Of a DNA stretch of 64,000 nt, positions 34,398 to 46,388 are shown in pieces. A model generated the notes under the pieces. It saw only the letters and a program-made list of their open reading frames with translations. It ran no database searches and had not been told where the DNA came from. The position numbers were made by a program, and so were the translations under genes. Each line of letters starts with the position of its first letter. Within the stretch, counting starts at the first letter, position 1. Source of the DNA: Loxodes magnus (taxonomy: Eukaryota; Ciliophora; Karyorelictea; Loxodida; Loxodidae); NCBI GenBank assembly GCA_946699065.1, contig CAMPDV010000135.1:434001-498000 (forward strand), written 5' to 3'.

Positions 34398-35381
34398 ATG
34401 TAGGGAAGTTCTAACTCTATTTTATTTTAGTCTCTTATATTTTTAGGTAAGGACTGAATACTGAAGAATTTAGAGTGAAATGAGGCTAATTTGAAATAGA
34501 ACCTTACTCAAATCAAGAATTAAGTAGAAAGCTAGAAGTTAGTCAGCTTGTTGAAATAGTCTGCTCTTTAAATGGTTTAGCAGAACGAAGTGGATGTTCA
34601 TATTTAGATTGGAATATCTTAATATACTCTAAATGAAATAATCTCTGATACTGAAAATTTTATGCAAGCTAGCAGTAGCAATTTAGGAAATTAAAATTTG
34701 AAGGAATAAATTAATTTAAGCAAGCAGCATCATGCTTAGTATATAAAATTTAAGAAAAAGCTTTCTACAAGCAAAAAAGAGTTTATACCAAATAGAAGCA
34801 TATAAAGTTATAATATGATATGGAACTGTTTCCTTAGTGATGAAAATAGATAAATCCTAGGGTTGAAAGAAATAATCTATAAATATATGAAAGAAAGGAA
34901 AAAAGCTAAAAGCTAAAGTAAACCAAATTCTAAAGCTATTTAAGACTTTTAGCAGTTTCGTACTAATTCAGACGAAGAACTTTAGAAGGATAAGCAAATT
35001 ATGAAGAAAACTAATGCTAGTCCAGATCAAAAGTAATCTAATGGTTTAATTAAGAAGTTTCATTGTGAATTATGTACTTTTTCAGCTATCAATAGATTCA
35101 AAATTAATCGACATATGTTAACGCACACTCAATAAAAGAACTTTGCTTGCAACTACTGTGATAAATTCTTTACACTTGATTATAATAGAAAAATACATGA
35201 GCGTATTCACACCAACACAATGCCATTCGAGTGTACAATATGCGGAAAAAAATTTACTTAGAGTAGTAATTTAAAAGTTCATTAGGTAAATCATAACCAC
35301 ATAAACTTATAATCCCATGAACTAAAAACTATTCAGAATTAAATTTTTAATTTATAATGCTTTTATTATAGTTTAAAATGA
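34398..35381 (+). CDS. C2H2 zinc-finger protein, three fingers, 327 aa
   Basis: ATG 34398 to TGA 35379-35381 in one frame. Residues 1-215 are glutamine-, lysine- and serine-rich without a known domain. Three adjacent classical fingers follow: CELCTFSAINRFKINRHMLTH, CNYCDKFFTLDYNRKIHERIH and CTICGKKFTQSSNLKVHQVNH (split here: each is C-x2-C-x12-H-x3-H). Linkers are TQQKNFA and TNTMPFE, the second close to the TGEKP-type linker, so it most likely binds DNA as a transcription regulator in the nucleus. The first 25 residues overlap a region next to the LINE fragment, so an in-frame later start is possible. Confidence 0.85.
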
Positions 35382-35549
35382 AAGTACCAGCAACATAAAT
35401 AGTGTATACTCTAATAACTTATAAACGAAAATACAATAAAGAATAAAGTTTTTTCTTAAATTATTACAAATTAATGTTCCTCATATTTTCGTTTTATGCT
35501 TTAGATTTTTTATTTTATGATAAATGAATATTGCATTCCTCCTTGCTTC

Positions 35550-36656
35550 TCAATTCTACATCTTAATTTACTAAAACCATTCAACTACCTTTTAGTGCTC
35601 GTTTTTATTCGCAGCCATCTCAGGATTCTCCCCAATTAAATTTTTCTTAAATAGGGCTACTCCTTTTGATTATAACCATTTAAGAATGTCAACTTTTCCA
35701 TATCTGGCAGCATTATGAGCAAGATTTTCTCCTAGCTTATTAACAATATTTAGATCCTATTTATAAGTATCATAAATATACTAAGAAAGCTCTAGATTAT
35801 TACCACACGCAATTAGCAAAATGTGTGAATTTCATTTTGTTTTTGAGTTCACGTCTAAAGCCACTTTTTCAATTAAGTATTTCAAGTTCTAAATATTTCC
35901 ATTTTCTGCACAGTAATGAAGTACATTTCATTCAGCATAGTTCAAATTATTATGGTCCATATTAACATAAGTAAGATCTATGTGCTTTTCTTCATGCAGA
36001 TACTAAAGCATAAGAATTGGAGCTGCACCTGCTAGTAAATTAATAGTTAATCCATACTTGCTTTTCTTATCTAAAGGAACTATTTTGGAAAAATATTCAA
36101 AAGTCATAATGTTACCTTGCTCAACCGACAAATGCAAGGGAGTATATCCATCTTCATCTCCTTTTAATGGATCGATTTTAACTTCATAAACCATTCAATC
36201 TAATATTTCATATAAATGCATTTTATTATCTTTCAAAATGCTGTTGTATACAATAGTGTGTAATCATGTGTGATCATTTTCGCTTTTTATAAATTAATTA
36301 TCTAATTTAAAAAGCCATTCAAGCAAAGGCAATCTAGTTCAGTTTAATAGTGCAAGTCTAAATAAATCTAAGCCATTTATTTATATCCTAATATCTGCTC
36401 CATGCTCTACTAGAAATTAGGCAAGATTTAGCTAGCCTTAGCTGCATGCAACTTACAAGGCTGAGTATTGTTTTTCTAAGGCAAGAGAGTTAACTATATT
36501 TGGGTTCTTTTTCAGTATTGATTCAATTTCTAGCTTTTCTTCTTCAAATTATAAATCCTAAAACTAAAAACTTCTAATACAATCTTCTCACTCTTATTCA
36601 AGCTGCTATAAGTCCACTTCTTCCTCATAGTTTTCCTATTTTAATTGTTGCTGCAT
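35550..36656 (-). CDS. Ankyrin-repeat protein, 368 aa
   Basis: ATG 36656 to TGA 35550 in one frame. After a glutamine/glutamate-rich N-terminus (1-50) the protein has about seven ankyrin-type repeats, with recognisable cores such as SALQVACSQGQLNLAQFLVE, DGYTPLHLSVEQGNIMTFEY, NVLHYCAENGNIQNLKYLIE and NLAHNAARYGKVDILKWLQS. Ankyrin repeats bind other proteins; the partner is unknown. No other domain is present. It converges with the zinc-finger gene (stops 169 bp apart). Its start codon sits exactly at the inner border of the right arm of the inverted duplication. Confidence 0.85.
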
Positions 36657-37862
36657 TATTAAAAAATATTATGTTGGAGCATAATAAATTTTAAAATCCT
36701 CTTGAACTAAAAAAAGATAAGCTAAACGTATAAATATATAATTGGTGTTTAGATGTATAGAAATAGTAGTAGGAAATTAAAGTAAAAGAGAGTTAAATTC
36801 AATTATAAGGAATAGACTTTGTCTTTAGAATGCTAGTTCGAGACTCTTTTTTTGAGACTTAATGAGAGTTTTGGTTGAATGGATCAATATAAATTAAAGG
36901 TTAGTGGGATTTAACTTTTTAAATGATGGAATTATAGTAAAATAAGTAATAGTAGGATTAAGAATCGCTAGATTTAGGAGATAAACCTATTTATGCAAAA
37001 TCTTGCTATGGAGAAGCTTGAGGGGATAATAGACCGAGAAGATAACTGCATATTCCTAAGAGTGAGGCAAATAGATTTATTTCAGTAATGTACACAGAAA
37101 GCGATAAACTGTTTTATTATAATCCTTAGCAAGATTTATTCCATGGGAAACTAAAGGCTGTTGATATTAGTAACTTGGTAAAAGAAGCCTAGCAAATAGT
37201 GAACAAAGCTTATATGCCAATTAAATGTCAAAGAGTAGTTTCAAAAGTATGGCTTTTTATATCATGTTGCATGTTTGTAGTAGGCAATGTATTTACTTTC
37301 TCTAATGTAGAAGATTTAAACTAGTATTTCTACTTTGGACTGTCTAATATCATATTATCTATACTTAGTGGAGTTGTTTGACCATTTATAGCTTGTCTAG
37401 TTTCTAAAAAAAGAACTCGAAGAAAAATGAATTGGGCTCTTGCTGTGTTTTGCTAGAAGAAAAACAAAACTCTATGAAGCAAAAAAATAAAACTAAGACC
37501 AGGTTTTGACGCAATCTGGTTTGAAATTATTGATCTAGATCCTTTTAATACTTTAGTTGAAGAAGATTCTGAGGATTCTTCAGTATAACTTAGCAATAAT
37601 TACTAGCAGCTTTAAAGATCACTCTAAGGAAAGAACTATAGTTAAGTACCTTCTAACGAGATTGAGAGCCAATTAAGACCTCAAAGCAGTAGGACTAAGA
37701 TTCAATCAAGCGAGGGAGAGTACAATCCAACATGAATTACAGAACAAGCAGAAGAAAAAGAGAATGAAATACAGATGAAATGATTTAAATAATTAAATAA
37801 AGACAGATTCTAGCTTTATGCTATTATATTTTTAAGAAAATACTCAAAGCACTTCAATACAA
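36655..37862 (+). repeat. Inverted duplication, right arm (about 1.2 kb)
   Basis: Near-identical reverse complement of 28912-30112. The inner border falls at the start codon of the ankyrin gene, so that gene's whole upstream region is now arm sequence. Differences seen include a C/T at 37510 and a T/C at 37707 relative to the left arm. Confidence 0.9.
36923..37783 (+). CDS. Two-helix membrane protein, copy B (286 aa)
   Basis: ATG 36923 to TGA 37781-37783, same length and frame as copy A on the left arm. Starts MMELQQNKQQQDQESLDLGD, has the two hydrophobic segments at about 120-140 and 158-178, a KKRTRRK patch and an acidic C-terminal tail (FNTLVEEDSEDSSVQ). Both copies are intact, so either the duplication is very recent or the arms are kept alike by gene conversion. 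Function unknown. Confidence 0.8.
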
Positions 37863-39476
37863 ATATAATAGGTGTGATGGGAATAGATTATAAGTCTAAA
37901 GCACATATAATAAGATTCCTAAAATAACTGCATGTATAATATCACTCTAAGTTAGTAGTAATTGCATAAGGTGATTCTTTGTTTCGTTATATTAGTATTA
38001 TATAAGTTTTAAAGACATAAAGATATCATATAGTACATTTATCTACATCTCTATCAATTTTACTAACTTACTAAAATAGGATTATGAAATAAGATGCTTT
38101 CTCATATTTTATCAACATTCATTATTCTATTATTCTATGTTTTCTCAATTAAATAAGAAGTAAATTTATCATCATAAACTAGATGAGAAAAAATGAGATA
38201 AATAAGTGTTTCCACAAAGTTTTTTCTGTTAATCTTACTAAGAGTAAAAGCTATTGATATCTAATATAAATGCAATAGGTATAATATCTAAGCTACATTT
38301 TTATAACTTTATTTTAATTTCGTTATAGTTAAATTTCCAGTATCAATGCTATATGAAAATGTAATAACTTATTTAACTAATTAATTATATTTATAGTTGC
38401 TTTTAAATATATTTTAGAATGATCAAAGCTTAATGGATTATAGAATAATAGGCTTATTATAATTGAAATTTTAAACTAATTATATAAAGAAAAAATACTT
38501 AGAAACAGTAGTTTATATATAAACCCTTAATGATTTGGTATAAATTAGGAATATATTCACTAAGAAAGTTAGTTTCAACTTTCTTATGCTATAATAAAAA
38601 GTCTAGTAAAGGTAATATTTGTACAGCTTTCTTTAAAGACGCTATTAATCTTTTTTAAATACTTAGTAATTGAAAGATTTAGGGCTATTTAGTAATTAAA
38701 AGTTAAACTTGTGGATTCTTTAGTGGAATCCGGAAATTTAAGTTAGAGCATGATTAATAAACTTAATTTAGACTAACATATGCTAGTGTAATGGAGTTAT
38801 TCATTATATAAGTATAAAGGTAGAATTTACCTATAAGCTATAATTTCTATGAAGAAGTATTGAAAATATAAGCAAAATCTACCTAAAAATAAGTTAGAAA
38901 TAAGGTAATGCAGTGATGGTTTTGCTTATAAGCAAGAAGCAAAATAGGAAAGGATTAGATAAGTGATAACTAACACTATAATAATGATACAAATCAGATT
39001 TTATACATTATGCTTATAAGACTCTTGTTTTCTTATAAATAGGTTTAAATATATAATAGACAAAATATTGATTAAGGTATGTAATAAAAAAGGAGATAAA
39101 AATGTTAGGTTACATTAGAAAATTTTGCTTTAAAGTAAGTAAGAAAAAGCTATATAAAAATCAGCAAATAGTCAGAATTCTAGATATAGACTAGCTATTA
39201 AATTGATTATAAACAACCTCAGATAAATGTTCTATTAAATTTGGTTTAAATTAATAAAGCTAGCAATAAGCAAATTATTATAATAAAATTGAAAGCACTT
39301 AGGATAATAAGAAAAAGCATTTATCTAATTAAATAAACTAAAAGCTCTATATATAAAGCTAGTCTACAGTTAGATAGTAGGTTTAACTAAGCAGTATACT
39401 ATCATACTATAACTGTATTGTATTTAAATTAAAGCTAAATAATTCATTTTAATACTATTTATAATACTTTTTAATA
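37863..39476. other. Intergenic, nothing recognised
   Basis: About 1.6 kb of AT-rich sequence outside the right arm of the inverted duplication. No gene, repeat or RNA was supportable on either strand. Confidence 0.4.
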
Positions 39477-39735
39477 ATGGCATTCATTTATGGAAATATC
39501 TCTCTTCTAATAGAATAATTAGTAAAAGCAGAAGTAGAGTAAATAAGTTTTCAGATCTGTTTATTTTAGAAAATATATCTCCAGTAAATGAGTCAAAAAA
39601 TATAGTCCTAATCTTGATTTTTTTGAGTAGACAGAAGTTAGTACAATCTGTTTAATCTAGATACATGCCAACATTATAAGTCATAAAATAGACTCTAATG
39701 CTAAATCGTAGTTTCATTTATAAAAGAGCAGTTGA
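39477..39735 (+). CDS. Small hypothetical protein, 78 aa, one 22-nt intron
   Basis: ATG 39477 (MAFIYGNISLLIEQLVKAEV), intron 39584-39605 (GT-AG, 22 nt), then a second exon (PNLDFFEQTEVSTICLIQIH) ending at TGA 39733-39735. Length fits a whole number of codons only when the intron is removed. Composition is balanced. No family or membrane segment is recognised. Confidence 0.45.
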
Positions 39736-40134
39736 ATGATTATCTTTGATAAAAGCTATCTAAACTAGCACTGAAATTTTTGAAATTACTATATACAAAA
39801 ATTTAGTTATACATTAATCTTATATCTTAATGTTAAGCTACTTTGGACAAATAATAATACTATACATTTTTTAACTGAATAAGATGATAACCATATTATA
39901 TATAAAGACTATTTATGACTGCAATAGATAAATAGAGAGTTATTTAAGGATACAGTATAAATAATAAGCATATTTATTGTATATATCTTAAGGTATAAAT
40001 TAAGCAGGCTATATCTCTTATATTCTAGTTTAGTTGAGCTTAGCAACTAGATGATTTATATATAGTTCGTTTAATAATAAAGATGTCAGTTTAAAACTAA
40101 CTTCATATTGGTAGTTTTATAAATAATTTAATAA

Positions 40135-40629
40135 ATGGATCTTAAAGGGATGGGTGGAAAACTTTAGGGAAAGGCTGAAGAACTTTAAAAGATTAGAGTA
40201 GCTTTGGCTACTTTAGTAGGCATTGAATAGATTATTGAAACCGTTGTTTTGCTCGTACTTATTGCTCTTTATCCCCATGTTGTGTGCTAAGAGAATTTGC
40301 AAATATGGACCTATGTTTATACTGTTCTAAGCGTATTATTGATGGTTTACAGTGTCTGGAAGTGGAAGAAGACATCTGAGTAAGGAGACATGTAATCTTT
40401 GATTCCAAAAGGATCTTTTAGCAAGGCAATAAACATAATTGGAAAGATAGTTCATGTAATTGCTTTATTATGGGTAGCATTTGGCAGCTATTGTCTATGT
40501 TTTAAGCATGGAGTATGCTCAGAAAATAACTTCACTCTAGTTATTAAAATACTAGTAATCGCTTACTGGGTAAAACTTTTGCTTTTCTTAATCTACGCCA
40601 TTGTATGCAAACTTGTCTTTAAAGTTTGA
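40135..40629 (+). CDS. Four-helix membrane protein, 164 aa
   Basis: ATG 40135 to TGA 40627-40629 in one frame. After a short basic N-terminus, four hydrophobic helices lie at about 22-50, 62-78, 100-122 and 136-160. The loop between helices 2 and 3 is hydrophilic (KWKKTSEQGDMQS). The pattern of two helical hairpins is seen in tetraspan-type proteins, but the cysteine signature of tetraspanins (CCG) is absent. No family is named. A second in-frame ATG at 40150 is an alternative start. Confidence 0.75.
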
Positions 40630-40639
40630 AAATGAACAG

Positions 40640-41115
40640 ACTCATATTTTATTTAAACTTCAATTTAAATATTTAATCTACTTTCCAAATCAAAGAAACT
40701 CATAAATTCACCTATCTATCCTATATCCATCAATCCCAGTTAAATAACCCTATATTTATCTTTCGTATTCATACTCCATCGCAGAAAAACTGGTATATCT
40801 TTACCCTTTATGTTTGATTTGTATACACTATACAAAATGTAATCAGCAATGGTTAGAACTATATAGTGTATAGAGCATAGAGAGCTTTTATTATCTCTAT
40901 TTATAAATGATAGTAGATAATTCTTCCTAAACTGCCTTATATTAATAGCCAAGTTATAAAATTTACTTACTCAAATTCATAAAAAATATTATTCCATAAC
41001 TATAAAAAATCAGTTAAAGATCTATAATGGTTATAGAGCAATGACCAGGTAGCCGTTTGATAATATCTCAAAGTAAGATGTTATTTGATTCTAAAGTAGG
41101 TTATAATAAATAATC
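40640..41115 (-). CDS. Hypothetical protein, exon structure unresolved
   Basis: A minus-strand frame from about 40952 reads MAINIRQFRKNYLLSFINRD and ADYILYSVYKSNIKGKDIPV, with good composition. Upstream, to about 41115, other frames read coding-like segments (NILLWDIIKRLPGHCSIT), so small introns are likely. The stop is not resolved: the frame continues toward the convergent four-helix gene. No family is recognised. Confidence 0.35.
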
Positions 41116-41130
41116 TTTTAAATAATATAA

Positions 41131-41409
41131 ATGCCTAGAAATTCTCCAATTAGTATAGAAAAGTAAATCCTTCTAGTTGCATCATCTTAACTAAATGTAT
41201 GCGTAAGATTATATGCAGGAGAAAATAGAAGAAGTAGAAACGAGCTACTTTTTTAAATATTCTCTAAAGAGCTTTTAACTGATTTCCTCTGTTCTCAAAT
41301 AGCATTTAAACTAATATTTTTATATTTCTCGTTTAAATTTAAAAGCAACTATCATCAAGAAAATTATGATTATCTAAAGCTGTATATAAAGAGTAGAAAT
41401 AATAGTTGA
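41131..41409 (+). CDS. Small hypothetical protein, 92 aa
   Basis: ATG 41131 (MPRNSPISIEKQILLVASSQ) to TGA 41407-41409 in one frame. The first 55 residues are soluble with balanced composition (GENRRSRNELLFQIFSKELL); the C-terminal third is hydrophobic then basic. It is divergent from the minus-strand gene just upstream. No family is recognised. Confidence 0.45.
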
Positions 41410-42311
41410 TTTAGATTAATTAGATGAACTTATTACCTTATAATAAAATTCCATATTTTTTAATTTTAAACCTAAAAGTCCTCCTTTCAGATAGAATAAT
41501 TCCTTTTAAAAGGATTTTAAAGGGATACAACTATAAATATGCAGAAGCTAACTATTTATATGAAATTTGGCATCTATAGCTTGGGACTTTGGCTAATATA
41601 TAAAATTATAAGAATTTTTATTTATCAAGAAACCTGGAACTTCATATAATGAAAGCATTTAAGCTAATCCTTCATTTCATGCTCTTTTGATATGTAATTG
41701 AGTTTTAAAGTACTACTTATGGTAAAAATATCTTGAAGTTGATATGAAATTTAGATTTATCTTTAAAGCAAACTACTAAATAAATAAAAATAATAAGTCT
41801 CTCTATTTATATCCAGTCAAGCTTTATTATCAGTTCCCCATAAAAATTATTTGAGTGTTTGCATTAATCTTCTATAAGTAGCATGAATAGATGCTTATTT
41901 AGACGATGACTTTCATAATGTTTAAGAGATTAAACTTTTTATTTTATTTAGTTTAAAATTATAGAAATCTAATGGAATTTAGTGTTTCATTTTTAATATT
42001 CGTTTCTAAGTTATAAATTTTAAGATGTTTTTGTATAAGCACATCTATCTTTAATTATGAAAGAGTGTATCAATCTATCTTTTATAACCGTAATTATATA
42101 TAGTGCTCTATTAGATTATGATGCTGCTTATAAATATAGTTAAGGTAAGTTATGAAAGAATTTTTATTGCTTAACATTACTTATGATATCTTTCTGACAT
42201 TCCAGTAGATATTGTATAAATGAAATGCATTGTCATTTAATGTGCTTTTTAAGTGTTTTATTTAAGAAGATATTTAAGAATAGTTAAAGCTTAAATGTTA
42301 TGTGTTTATGT
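41410..42311. other. Intergenic, one possible micro-ORF
   Basis: About 900 bp of AT-rich spacer. A 37-codon ORF at about 41538-41651 (+) encodes a single hydrophobic helix; this is too little to call a gene. Nothing else is seen. Confidence 0.3.
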
Positions 42312-44299
42312 TCATTCATCCATTTCTTCGCCCTCTTGCTCTTTGTCATCTTCCTTTATTCCATTTTATGTTTTTTCGCTTCCTTTTTTATCGTTTTTGT
42401 CAGAATCATTTGCTTCGTCTTCTTCATCACTGCTAGGTTCAGATTCAGCTTCTACTTGGGCTCCTAGTAATTACTAGAATAGTGAAGGCTATTTATCTAT
42501 CTCTTTATCTTCTTCGTGGACAAATATTTCCTATTTATTAAAATAATTACTCTTTCGGTTTTAGGAACGACTTTAAAGGATAAAACGCTTTTGTATTCCA
42601 CACCCACATACGAATCACTCTTTACCCAGAAATCCCAATTATGTTATGCTGCTTTTGGTGCTTATAGCATAAATTCCTCTTGAATGTATTTTCCTTAATC
42701 AGTCACAATACGCTGATTTATAAGCTAGTTTTCACTCTCATTTCCAATAAGAATATAGAGTTTTTCCTTCTTAAGATAGGGGAATGTAGAAGAGTGAATA
42801 GTTCCCTATTCTTCGTTATCCTGAAGATGGAGTCTTGTAATATTGATTTAGATCTTCATGTTGTCAGTTTCTTCAATTTGGCTTTCGTCATCGACGAATA
42901 TCTTTTTGTCTACTTTAAGCTAAGGATATACCTTCAATACTTCTTACATATCTTGTATCTAAGACTCATCGAATTTGCCAGAACTTAGCATTTTTTATAA
43001 TTTTTCTTCTGGATTTTAAAAGAACTATAAAAGTGTTCCTTTCTTAGACTTGGTTATCTCTTTCATATTGTACTCAGTAATATGAGGGAATTGCAGGAAT
43101 GGACTTTAGTGCATTCACATACCTTAATGAACCAGCTATAGGAAATCAATCAAGAAATTTGTAGGGCGAAGACCCATTTTTTTAGTTCTTTTCTTCTAAA
43201 TCATTGAGAAAATAGTGATTTCAGCAGCTACTTTCTCTATATAGCTAACCATAGAATCTAGCTTTCCCAGAATTAAGTTAAGATCCTTTTTAAGATCCTC
43301 TGACATTTTAAGCCTGTTGAGATACGCTCCTAATAAGATCCAGGCCTTCATTTGCTTACTGTTTTAAAGCTTGCATTTAGGTAAAATTCCTTCTAATTCC
43401 CTCTGAAGTTAAGTCATTTCTATAGAGTTTTGCTTGGTTATATAGAACTCTTATCATTCAAATGCATGAGCAAAGAGCTCAACACAAGATTTAGGATTAA
43501 GGTTTTCGTTCATTTTATGGATTAGAATTCTATGAGTATCAATCATTATTCCATTTTCAAACTTATAGTGCTAGTTAGCTATGCAATAAAGCACTATTAT
43601 GACTCCTAAAATTACTACTACCATAACAATAACCACAGGGAACATGTTTTCACGCTGTAGCAAGAACTTTGGCAAACCTATTCCAATTTTCATCGCTGTA
43701 GGACCATCCGGATTTCCATAAAGCCTATAGTTTTCCTTGGCAACTTTATCCGTTAAAGCTTCGTAAGCTTTATTGATTTAAATGAACTTGGCTTATGCAT
43801 TAGGATCGTCTTTGTTTAAGTCAGGGTGATACTTTTTGCTTAGCAGTTTATAAGCAGCTTTAATTTCAGAGTCAGAGGCATCTTCGTTTATTTCTAATAT
43901 CGAGAAAGGATCAAATTACTTAAGCTCTTTAGAGTTATTAATAGCTTACTGTAGAAGCCAGAAAAGGGCTATCCAAAATCCAATAAGAAGAATAAGCTAA
44001 ATTGCCTTTCCTAGGCGTAGCTTGGAAATGAAAGATTATCTTCGTTCCAAGGAATAAGGATTCTACAGCTTCTTTTTGCAAATTGAGCAGTCACAGTGTT
44101 TGGGGATTTTACCAGAAGATTCAGCCTAAACGAAAGATTTGTGCTTTTTCTTAAAGATAGAGGCAACATAGCAATAACTAAAGCAAGGAAGTGTGCAAAT
44201 CAATAAAGTAGACAAAAAGAAGTAAGAAGCAGGATCATCGTATTGTAAGTTGTCTTTTCCTTCGTTTTTAAAGAAAGTATCTTTAAATTCGTTCGGCAT
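42312..44299 (-). CDS. SEC63: Sec63-like translocation protein
   Basis: A 655-aa protein after removing a 20-nt intron at 42531-42550. Order: membrane helices at about 28-48, 100-118 and 207-227; a J domain between the second and third helices with the HPD motif at 158-160 (KKYHPDLNKDDPNAQAKF); a long Sec63/Brl region from about 240; and a strongly acidic tail (ESEPSSDEEDEAND). Sec63 is the ER-membrane J protein that recruits BiP/Kar2 in the lumen to pull proteins through the Sec61 channel, and helix topology around the J domain matches. A CX2C pair before the second helix (CDCSICKKK) is not something I know from yeast or animal Sec63. The convergent spacing to neighbours is large. Confidence 0.92.
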
Positions 44300-46388
44300 T
44301 TTACTTTTTGACCTACTTTAAAGTTATTTAATTAAATAAATCAACTCAACTCTCTTAACACTTTTACCTTCAATTAACTGAAATTCTTTTCAACCAAAAA
44401 ATTATTTAAGAAGAGTCTAAGTAGAGTGAATGAGATTGTAACTAGTAATGCAATTAATAAAATAGCAACATTGAAAAAAGTTAAACTACTGACTTGAGGT
44501 TATAGGGAACTTTAGTTCAAACATTTTCAAAGCTGGTAACATCTAACAAGGTTATTGCTTTCTTTTCATTCAAATAAGATTGAAGAAATAAACTATAGAA
44601 AGCAAAACTTGTCTAGTTAAAGGAGTGATAATGCTTAAACAAATAAAGAAGCAAATTTAGAAACTGAGATAACTTTAACAAAGTAAACAATAAGTAAATA
44701 GACTATTTATAATATCAAATAAATAGGAAAAGTCTTAAAGCTAAAGTTGCTATTAAAGTTTAAACTTTAAATAAAGATAATTTTACTAAGTATGAAAATA
44801 AAGTAGTTAGTATATAATTAAGCTTTATAACATACCTATTTCCAATATAGTTTAGTATAACATCTAAAAGCTAGGCTTTTTTTAGTCTATTATGTAACAA
44901 GCAAGGATTAAATAAGCTAGGAAGTTAGTAAAGATATTATAAGATAAATAAGAGTAAAAGATCAAATAGATTTATTGGGAAAAATCTTGATTTTTGGAAA
45001 TTTATTATGATTTTAGCTTATCAAGTGGATATGAAAAAAGATAATTGTAATATATTAAACTATAGGAATAAAATAAATAGCATAAAGCACTTTAATTTCC
45101 CTTATTAAGAATATATTTAATATTTAAACAATGAAAGTGATATTTCTATTAACTTATCTACGTTTTAGATATAAAGCTTCATTAGAGGATCTAAAACTAC
45201 AAATACGTAATTTTGTGAAAATCCAATTTTAAATTCTAGATATAAAACTAAAATTTAGCTGAATAATTTTATAAGTATACGGACAAATAAATATGCAATC
45301 TGTATAGGATAATACCAGTTATTTAAAAACCCTTTACTAAGCCTCAGTCAAATATCTGAGTAATATAAGTCATATCTTACGCATATATATACAAGTAAAA
45401 GGAAACTAGCTCTAAGATATCCATCTTATTTCATATAAATAAAACTAGTAATTTTTATTTTCTCAAAGCTTAGCAAAATCAAATTGAAGATTAGACTTAG
45501 TCTCACACTATAATATTTTATTAATTACAAATAACTTAGCAGTTTTATTACTCTTATACTAATATCACAGAGCTAGAATATCGATTTGCTAAAGTATGTA
45601 TAGGATAGTAATTAAAGTTCATAGTTTTTCTAACCCCTTTTAGATTAATATAATATCTGCTTAAGTAATATTAGATGCAAGAACCAATACATATAAATAC
45701 TAAATGAGGGTACTAAAAGTTGAGAGTTAGCTATGAAAAGAGATAAGTGTATCATAGATTTTCTTCATAGTAGTATAGCTATCTCACCCCTTATCTTGTA
45801 ATATATACTATGAGTTACTTTAAAATTAGCTTTGAATTCATCAAAGCGAAGCACTAGAATATAATTTGGATTGCATAAAAATCCTTTAGAATAGAACTTA
45901 AATCTTATTAAATAACTTTAGTTGATTTCATTATATCTAAAGCTAATAAAAAGGAACAAATTCAAACTTATAAAAGAATAATTAGCTCCGTTGGATTCAG
46001 AGTATATACTAAAGGATAGAAGGATATTAGAGGAACTAAAGATACAAGGAGAATGAAGGAGCTAAAGATGCTTATACTAAGGAAATAATTATTCTCAGAA
46101 GTACATAGAAGTATATATTATATGCTTTAGTTAAATAGCACTATAATATTTTACATTTTCCCTAAATTATTAAAAAATTGAGTAATAACTTTGAACCATC
46201 TTTATCTACACCTCATTATGATCTATTTTAATAGGCTTTAGCATTTTATTTAATTACTTCTTACTGTCATGAAAAATGACTGATTTGTTAGAGACTCCAT
46301 AATGAAATTTAAATGGCTAGTGAGAGATGATTAAATAAGCTAGTATTCAGGAATAGAAATGTAAAAGTAGACTTTAATCAAAATATAT
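44300..46388. other. Long spacer with an uncertain open frame
   Basis: On the + strand one frame stays open from about 44420 to TGA 46054-46056, using five TGA as W. Its two ends look coding-like (LQGTLVQTFSKLVTSNK; EQLAPLDSEYILKDRRILEE), but no ATG is evident and the middle is low in acidic residues. In a genome with one stop codon this could be chance or several small-intron exons. Otherwise nothing recognised. Confidence 0.25.
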
